Shown here: positions 23,442 through 32,600 of the stretch, piece by piece
How the letters are laid out: the number at the start of each line of letters is the position of its first letter
Position numbering within the stretch: the first letter of the stretch is position 1
Assembly (NCBI GenBank): GCA_018398805.1
Contig: JAGFBZ010000552.1
Coordinates: 48,583 to 112,582, forward strand
DNA length: 64,000 nucleotides
Source of the DNA: Hirundichthys speculiger
Lineage: Eukaryota; Chordata; Actinopteri; Beloniformes; Exocoetidae
Direction: 5' to 3'
The notes under the pieces: model-generated
The model's input: the letters and a program-made list of their open reading frames with translations, nothing else
What the model was told of the DNA's origin: nothing
Databases searched by the model: none
Program-made: the position numbers and the translations under genes

Positions 23442-23447
23442 TTTATT
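23442..23447 (-). terminator. c19orf44: Polyadenylation signal AATAAA, probable end of the C19orf44 homologue
   Basis: Read on -, AATAAA lies about 200 nt downstream of the stop codon at 23649. It faces the akr1a1 signal (23255-23260), so the two genes are tail-to-tail with ends less than 200 bp apart. Confidence 0.45.
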
Positions 23448-23511
23448 CACTCGCTGGACATGGAGCTGCTGCTGCTGCTGACCTGAAGAGTCACTGGTTC
23501 TCCAGCTGGTT

Positions 23512-23648
23512 CTCCGTCTCCTCCAGCCGGTCATCTCCGTCTTCTCCAGCTGGTTCTCCATCTCCTCCACCTGGTTCTCCATCTCCTCCAGCCGGTTCTC
23601 CATCTCCTCCAGCCGGTTCTCCATCTCCTCCAGCTGGTTCTCTGTCTC
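23512..23648 (-). repeat. 21-bp tandem repeat encoding coiled-coil heptads just after the C19orf44 stop codon
   Basis: On the - strand the repeat (GAGATGGAGAACCGGCTGGAG type units) follows the TAG stop at 23651-23649 in the same reading frame. It would encode successive MENRLEE/MENQVEE heptads with Met/Leu/Val core positions. The frame remains open for 72 codons to 23430. As annotated it is 3' UTR. It could be an extension lost by a new stop, or a chance repeat. Confidence 0.8.
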
Positions 23649-26600
23649 CTACAGCCCCTCTGAGGCGTCCTCCAGCGGGAGCCTGGCAGTTCTGTGTTTC
23701 CGGATATTCTGTGAAAGGAGGAGGCGTGTCTCATGCAGGTTTCCTGGCAGCCAGGTGTTATTCTGTGGCAGTAAGTCGTCTGTGAGGTTGTGATCTTGCG
23801 TACCTGGATGGTGTCCTCCAGCGTGGTGTACCTGTAGTCTGGAGGCTCCAGGTTCTGCAGGAGGCGGCGGTGGAGGTGCTGGCTGCTGTGGATGAACTGC
23901 CTGGTCACGGCCAGCTGCTGCTTCAGCACTTCGTTGACCACGAACAGGGCTGGATTGAAGGCGCTGATGTCTGATGGAGGGATAAAGAGAAAGCAGCGCT
24001 GCTATATCTAGTGACATCAGTTCAACATCACCCAACGCTGACTGCTGTCTGGAACAACAGACCAGCAGCGTTTATTACCCAGGAGGCAGCAGCTGAGCTT
24101 GGGACCACCAGCACTGGAGCCTCCCGGGGGCGTGTCCTCTCCCTCTACGCCACAGGTGTCACACTGATCCGTTAAAGGGCCATATGGCTGCAGGTTTCTG
24201 TTCCAACCAGCAACAGCACAGCTGACTGGTTTTAGTCAACTAGTCATCTTCACTGAAGGTCTGAACCAGATCAGTTGACTGACCTGCAGCCACATGGACC
24301 TTTAACCGATCAGTCTGACACCCTGATGTAGACCAGTGGCAGCTCCTCAGAACCCTCAGCGATAGTCCTGACGTATGCAGATGACATCAGCGTCATGGGA
24401 CTGATCAGTGATGAGATCAGCAGTGGAACAGATGGTCCAGTCAGAACCACCTGGAGATGACAGTGGACCCTCCCCCCACCATCCTCAACGACACACTTCC
24501 AGGTTTCTGGGACCCACAATCTCCTGGATATGAAGTGGACCTCGGACAAACACGTCCATAAGAAGGTCCAGCAGAGGTCGTAGTTCCCAGTCAGGTCTCC
24601 ATCCAGGACCTGCACCGGTCCAGGATCAGGAGGCAAGCAGGGAACATCTCTGCAGACCCATCACACCCTGCACACAAACCTTTCAGCAACGTCCTCCTCT
24701 CTGGAAGGAGCTACAGAGCACTTTTGTTGGGCTAATTTCATGTCTGTAAGTCTTGCTTCTGTTACGTTTATAGGGGTCATATTTTTTTTAGAGCTGAGCA
24801 AGTTAACGCGTTATTATCGCGTTAACGCATCAATTTATTAACGCTGACATTTATTTTATCGCATGTTGCTCACATGCTTTTGTTTTGAAAAGTCTGTTTC
24901 TGGCTGCTGCAGCACCGGAAGAGAATTGGCAGGTAAACATGGAAAAGCTAAAACAGACATAGAGAACGGTAAAAATCCGTGAACTTTACAGTTCAGGTAG
25001 CAACTCAGGTAGCAATATTAACAATTCTGTCTGGAAAAAATATTCTAGACTGCAACTAAACTTTGGCGTCATTCCTCCATGTTCCATCAGATCTGCTCCA
25101 TGTGTTCACTGTCCTGCTGTTCTCTAGCTGGTTACTGCAGTGCGGCTCCATCTAGTGGCACAGATGTGTAATGACAACAGAAAGTTCAGTCCTTGATTAT
25201 AAAACAAATTCAGTTCTGTTGCCCGTTTTTTCATTTCGTATTTTTGATCCAAGTCTAAAATTGCTTTTTTCCATTTTTTGGTGTTAGATTAAAAAATGAA
25301 AAACATAATAAAATGTCACTTTTTAATTTTTTTTTATTTTTTATACTCCCAGACGGAGGATTCAACAGAAACAAGGTTATATGTAACAACTGACAAGTTG
25401 AACTCCCCGTTAAAAGTTTCTGCTGTTACCTCAGAAATGACCTGTTTTAATGTTCTGATTGTGCTGAGACACAATCATTTGTTGGATTTTTGTTTGTAGA
25501 CTTTTTTTTATTTTTCATTAAAAAAAAAAACAGGATGATATTAATGCCCTGGCAGAGGCAATAAGCTTGATTTTATTTTACATTTTTTTAAGATGAGATT
25601 TACACTAAATATGTGTTACTGCCAAGTGTTGATGTTAAAAGTGTTTGAACAACAAATGTTATGACACTTTAGTTCATATGGCAGCAGAACATTTAAATAA
25701 AAGTGACCTTTACACTACTTTTGAATTCATTATTTGATTTTATGTACAATGCGATTAATCGTGATTAATCTGGGAAATAATGCGATTAATCACGATTAAT
25801 CTGGGAAATAATGCGATTAATCGCGATTAAAAATTTTAATCCTTGCCCAGCCCAATTTTTTTTATTTCTTATCTTTATATTATTGTTTTTAACTAAACGT
25901 TGAGAGGCCAATCAAACGTCTTGTTTGTTGGTGAATAAAGTTGATTGTAACAGAGTCCTGGCAGGTTCCGTCTCCATCACCAGTGGACCACCACTGGTCC
26001 ACGTTTGTGAAATATCTGGTGAAGGTCAAAGTTCACCTGCTGCCGCGGTCTACCTATGGACCAGGTACCTTCTAGTCTCTCTCTGCTGAGGGCCTCAGGG
26101 ACCACTGGACCAGGACTCAGGTAGATCATGTGGACCGTCTGGTCCAGAGGGGCTGCACCTGCAGAGAGTTTAGAGGTACACGTCAGAAACAGATTAGTCC
26201 TGCTCATGGACATGTGGCTGAGATTATCCTGCTGGTGGACCCCCTGGTCCACACAGGTGATGTGGGAGGAGACCAACCTGCTGGATCAGGCTGCGTCTGG
26301 ACTTGTGCATCTTTTACAGCTCGCCTCCTTGAACGGTGAAATGAGGCCGAGGGCGTGGAGGTTCTGCTGGAAGACTCTGATCTCTGACTGAGATCTGAGC
26401 TCCGTAAAGTTCTGGAGCAACTCTGGTTAGAGAACTCACTGGAGTAATCATCATCCGTCCTCCCAGAAGCCTCCTCTCTGACGTCTGACAGCACCTCCTC
26501 TTCATCTGCATCTTCTCGAAGATGCTCTGAGACCTGGATGGCACTGGCATCGCTCTCAAAGTCACTTTGGTAGTCCAGCAGGGCCTCCTCCTGGGGTCCC

Positions 26601-29600
26601 TCTTCTTCTTTGGTTTGGCTTTGTTTCTGCAGCAGGAATAAAGCAGTGACATTGGTTCTCTGGGGACTAGGGATGGGAATCGAGAACCGGTTCCCTGTGT
26701 TTCAATTCCACGGAATCGTTTGGCAGTTTATCTAGCGATTCTCTTATCGATTCCAACCAGCACGAATCTCACGTAATTTACGCACGTTACGCACAGTCAA
26801 TTCCAGAAAGCACTTACGTGATTAAGTTACAGCAGCGTCCCAGTTGGCAGCACAGTGACGGATGCGCTGGTATGGCCATCTCAAAAGACTCCCTCCTGAA
26901 CACTCCACTCGTAGGCTTTTGCCAATTGTGCTAGTAAAAGTGGCATATTATGCTAGTGGCAGTGCTCGTTTTTTGCCCAAATTATGCTCACTTTTCAAAA
27001 ATTATGCTACTTTTTAAAAAAAATATTCTGCGCACAAACTTTACAACTCACAAGACAAGTTTGAAAATGTATTTTATTAACCTTGGCCTGACGCTCTGGG
27101 CCCCGTTGTTTAAAACCTGGGTAACTTTATCCGGTGGTTAGGCCTATATGGCGGATAAATCTGCTATCCAGCGGTTAGTTATCCAGCGAACAAAAATAGG
27201 TTGCACAAAGCCTGGATAGTGTGGTGGATAACTATCCGCGGATAGCTTGCTAACCATCGCGTGTAGCAGAGCGTGACACAGTTTGCGCAAGGTTTTGCAT
27301 TCAAATGGCCTCCAGTTATTATGGTTAGGGGTTAGTTAGTTAGTCTCAACACAACTAAAAAGCAATCGCAAAATAGGAGTGGAACCAACTGTTAATAGTA
27401 ATCTATCGTTTTTAGTAGCTGAGATCTTCGTTTTCTTGAATTATTCTAAAATTGTGCTATTAAGACAAGAACATTTTTTCTTGGTTTTTTTCCAGGTGTG
27501 TGAAGGAGAGATATCGCAGGTCCTTCCTCCCTGCTGCTGTAAGACTGTACAATCAGCGCCGCTCTCAGCAACCCCCCTCCCAATCGACAATGTGACTCAT
27601 CTCTATTGTGTGCAATATACAAATACATATTCACTGATGTGCAATAACTTATCTCAGGTGTAGTAATCACTACCAACATATCCTTGTAAATAAAGTCAGA
27701 GTTATTATTTATTATATATTCTCTATTGTAGTTATTGTTTGTTTTTATTATTGTTTTATCCTATTTTATTGTTGTCCTTTTCTCTTTTTTTTTGCTATTC
27801 TCACTGCTGCTGTAACATTGTAAATTTCCCCATTGTGGGACAAATAAAGGAATATCTTATCTTATCTTAAATATACGGATTATGCTAGCAGTGCTACTTT
27901 TGGAAAAAGGGCAAAAATTATGCTCATTTCCTCAGATTATGCCAAAAATTATGCTAGCACAATTGGCAAGAGCCTACCCACTCACGCTATCCTCCACTTT
28001 GACCCCGGCTGGAAACGCCCCCGCGGTGCTCCCCGCTCACGATGGATGGACGCCGTTACTAGGGACCTACACCAACTAGGCTTGTTGCTGACTGAAGCCG
28101 AGGCTCTAGCACTGGACCGACCCAAATGGAGAAGATTGGTTAAACTGATTGGCTCTACGCATGGCGTCACCCCGCCGCCGAGCAAGAGACCCGATGATGA
28201 TGATGATGATGATGATGATTAAGTTACGTCTGTTTAGCACGCGCATTGCAGTTGTAAACAACAATGGCGCCCACCAGGTTCAAACGCTCCAAAGTTTGGC
28301 TTCACTTCACCAAAGAAAGATGGCAACAAGGCAACTAGCAGTCATTGTAAAGTGGAGATAACAGCGTCGGGAGGGAACACGAGATCTCGAGTTTCAAACT
28401 CAAGATCTCCAGTTAGTGTATACATACATTTTCTCAAAAAAAAAAATTTTTTCCTATTTTTTTTTTTTTTTCCTTCATGTCCCCTCCAGGGCTCCGTAAG
28501 AATGCGCCGGCCATCTACGCTTTCACTTCTCTTTCACTCGCAATTCCCCCCGGGAGGGGCAAATGGCGGCTTTATAGAGAGTGGCGATGCTGCCCTCTGG
28601 TGGATCGGGACACTAACTACGATGTTCTAAACTCTGATATTCATTTTGATGCTCTGCCTAGCAACACCAGTAACACATATTAGACCCAAATGACGTCTAT
28701 AGACGTCATTGGCAGTGAAAGGCCGCTAAAGTGTCTGGATGTGCTGCTGATCACATGAGCAAGGAACCACGGATCACCAGCTTCAGGACTGAAACAGTCA
28801 CATCCAGCTGCAGGAGATGAGTTAGAACCGAAGGTCCACATACAACCCCGACCAAAAAGGTTCTGATCATTGAAGCTTTCTCAATCGCTGTCGCATCATT
28901 CCCCATTCAGACGAGGCTCAGTGCTTTAAAATAAAGTGCTAAGACCAGAACCCAGCTGACTTTTGGTCTAGACCCTCTAGGGTCCGGACTGGGACCATGA
29001 AGCAATAGAGCCAGCTGTTCTCTAATACTGTGTCGTGAACATGGCTGCTCTTATTTCCTACCTCTTCTCCTGTTTTTTCTGAAGTAACTCCATTGGAAGC
29101 AGGAAGGAGCTCATCCAGAGTCATAACGTTGATCTTGAAGTCTACAGAAACATCACCAGAGAAACCAGGGATCAGGCTTGGTCTCTGTTCAAAGCTACAG
29201 TCTCCATTCAAGCATCAATCTGAACACACAGCTGTATGCAACAACATCTGGACATGTTTCATTGTTCTGACTGCCTTCAGTACTCATCTGCTACGTTGGT
29301 GTTATAAGAAGCTGTGCAGATGAATGATTTCTGTACCTGGTAGATCATCTTGGATGCATGAGATCAAAATGAAAGACACAGACACAATAAAGTCATCTTT
29401 AACTCTGGAGAACATTCAGATGGAAATGAGCTGATGTTCATCAGTTAAACAGCAGCACTGACTGGACCTGATGGTTCTGAGGAGCACCTCTCACCTGCTG
29501 AGGACAGTGAAGCTGCCTCGCTGTGGAGACCCTCAGGGACGGGCCCAGCAGGGAAGAGCTCCTCCAGAGACAGACCTTCAGCACCTCCTGAGGAGCAGAT

Positions 29601-32600
29601 GGAGGAGAGGGAGCGCTGTGGAGAAGAGGCCATCCTCTCCGGAGGACAGGGGGAGATGTGGGGAGGAGAGGGCGATGGAGACGGCGCAGAAGGACTGAAG
29701 CGGGCCTGAGCCGGGCCGGTGAATCGAAAAGGAGAGTCGCGGCAAGAAGGGGAGGCTGAGGAGCGAGGTGGGACTGTGGAGACAGCCGTCTGACGACCTC
29801 TGCTGAGCATCTGAGACAGAGAGAAGAACAGGATAGATTCAACCCAAACCCCACTAATCCTAACCCCAACCCTACCCTCAATTCATGATAATTAAAAAAT
29901 ACAATATATATAAATGGCTTAAGAAAATTAATAATTAAAAATAAAAAATAGAAAAATATCGAATTATATAATAAAATTTGATTAAAAATATAAAATTCAT
30001 GATATAAGATTAAATTGGGGTTCAAAAGAACATTTATTTCATAAAACTTGGACTACCAGAATTAAAATTAGTGAAATGGAAAAAGGCGATTATAATTTCA
30101 ACATTTGAAAGCAACGTGAGTCCAAGGGGAGGGGTCTAAAAGGGAGAGCCCCTCCCACTCTCAGTCTGTTCTGGTCAGTGAAGGCAGACACATCACAGCT
30201 CAAGCCTGATACAACCTTTTATTGTGTGCCCCAACCTGAGGAAGACCCACAGGGGGTCGAAACATTGCTGCCGTGGCACACATTTCTTTTGATTTTTTTG
30301 ATTTTTATATAAAAAAAAAACAAATTCATTTTGTTTTTTCATTTCATTATATTCATTTTATATATATCATAAAAATCATTTAATTTATTACTAAATAAAG
30401 AATAAAACATGTCCATGGAGGACAGGGGGTGGAGGTGGTCCAACGCGGGAGGCGCGGAGGTCTTCCCCGTGCACCCCGTTATTTTCAGGGTCCACCGCCA
30501 CCCCAACAAGCTTTTCCATATAGGAGGGGGGGGACGCTGGGGGATGGACCGTGCCCTTCCCTCCTCCCGCATGAGGGGAGGTTGGGTTCAGTCTCCTTCC
30601 CCTAACCCCTAACCCTACCCCCTAACACTAACCCTAACCCCCTAACCCTAACCCCCACCCCCTAACCTAACCCCCAAACCCCCCTAACCCTAACCTACCC
30701 CTAACCCCAAACCCCCTAACCCCCCCCTAACCCCCTAACCACCTAACCTACCCCCTAACTAACTAACCCAAACCTAACCCAAACCCTAAAACCCTAACCC
30801 TAACCCTAACCCGACCCCCTAACACGAACCTAAACCCCAAACCCTACCCCACCTAACCCTACCCCCGAAACCCTTAAACCCCTACCCCCCTAACCCCCAA
30901 ACCCCCCTAACCCCCTAACCCCCCTAACCCCTAACCCCCTAACCCCCTAACCTAACCCCCCCTAAAACCCCCCCAACCCCCTAACCCCCTAAAACCCCTA
31001 ACCCCCCTAACCCCCCCCTAAACCCCCTAACCCTAACCTAACACTAACCAAAACCCCCTAACCCAACCCCTGACCCTAACCAAACCCAACCCTAACCCTA
31101 ACCCCTAACCCACCTAACTCTACCCCCTAACACTAACCCAACCCCTAACCCTAACCCTCCTGACCCTAACCCCCAAACCCCCCTAACCCTAACCCCCTAA
31201 ACCCTACCCCTAAACCAAACCCAAACCCCTAAACCCTAACCCCCTAACCCACCTAATCCTACCCCCTAACACTGACCCAAAACCCCTAACCCTAACCCAC
31301 CTCACCCTACCCCCTAACACTAACCCAAACCCCCTAACCCTAACACCCGAACCCCCTAACCCTAACCCCCAAAACCTAACCCAAACCCCTAACCCTAAAC
31401 CCCCCCGAACCCCCTAAACCCTACCCCCTAACAACGAACCCCAACCCCCAAACCCCCAACCCCTAAACCCCCCTAACTAACCCACCCCCTAACCAAAACC
31501 CCCAAAAACCCCCTAACCCAAAACCCTAACCCCCCTAACCCCACCCCCTAAAACCCCAAAACCCTAAGAACCCCCGAACCCCCGAACCCTACCCCCGAAC
31601 ACGAAACCAAAACCCCCTAAACCCGAACCCCCGAACCCCCGAACCCACCCCCTAACACAACCCCTAAACCCGAACCCACCCTACCCCGAACCCCCCAACC
31701 CTAACCCCTAACCCCTACCCTACCCCCTAACACAACCCAAACCCAAAAACCCCTAACCCTAACCCCCTAACCCACCTAACCCTACCCCCTAAAACCCCCT
31801 AACCCAAACCCCCTAACCCCCTAACCCCCTTAACCCTAACCCCCTAACTCCCCTAATCCTAACCCCACGAACCCTACCCCCGAACCCCCCTAACCCCCCT
31901 CAATCCACTACCCATCACCCCTCCGTCCACTACCCATCACCCCTCCATCCACTACCCACACCCCTCTATCTACTACCCATCACCCCTCTATCTACTACCC
32001 ATCAACCCTCTGTCCACTACCCATCAACCCTCTGTCCACTACCCACACCCATTATCTCGACGGATTAACTCCCAGAATCATTCAGTGTCAGGTTTTGTGA
32101 GGGTGTTTTAACTTTTTCTGCAGTTTCCATCACTGGTTATCAGTCTTATTGATCCCTAATAATGGATGAGTGCATAGTTAATGTATTCTGCTCTGTCCTC
32201 CACACCCTTTCTCCTCCAGCGTGTAATAAACGTGACAGGACTCGATATCGAGCCATGTCTGTTAGGATTACACCACAACGTTTTAGCGTCAGACGATGCA
32301 AAAACATGAGTGAAAAGCCAGACGAGCCAAGTGAAGGAGGTTGAAGCCCACCGTGTCTGGTCTTTTCATGGATGAAGGTCTCCCTGCTGCTGAGGAACTG
32401 CCGTCTGATGAATCCAGCGAGCCTCTGAGGAGCTTCCTCATGTCTTCCTCATCACTCTCCAGACTAACACCACCCTTTACTGTCACAGACTTCAACTCCC
32501 TGACTGCTGGCCAGCCGCCAGCTCTGGACCCGGACCTGGACCTGGACCCCAGCGCCGTACCTGTCGGGGCCACAGCAGGAGCAGCTGCTTTCTTCTTGAG

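Larger units (their letters stand above)
26831..28216 (+). mobile_element. LINE 3' fragment inserted in the hAT, with (GAT)n tail
   Basis: The insertion is bracketed by the 11-bp duplication GATTAAGTTAC (26820-26830 and 28217-28227). The left part reads RWYGHLKRLPPEHST. After the inner transposon is removed the frame continues HAILHFDPGWKRPRGAPRSRW and later LDRPKWRRLVKLI, the C-terminal region of a fish non-LTR polyprotein. The tail is (GAT)n at 28194-28219. It is 5'-truncated, as is usual for LINEs. Confidence 0.82.
26668..28390 (+). mobile_element. hAT element (BED family, copy 2), outermost layer of a nested stack
   Basis: It starts TAGGGATGGGAATCGAGAAC, the same family as 3145-4287 but in the opposite orientation. 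The sequence is continuous with that copy up to ATTAAGTTAC at 26830 and resumes at 28217 with a duplicated GATTAAGTTAC. The BED-finger segment follows at about 28260-28380. The right end is missing after 28390. The interruption is a LINE insertion. Confidence 0.8.

Noticed and set aside
29441..30025. 194-codon ORF on the - strand as a separate gene
   Set aside because: Most of it is a wrong-frame reading of C19orf44 exon 29495-29810 plus AT-rich intron.
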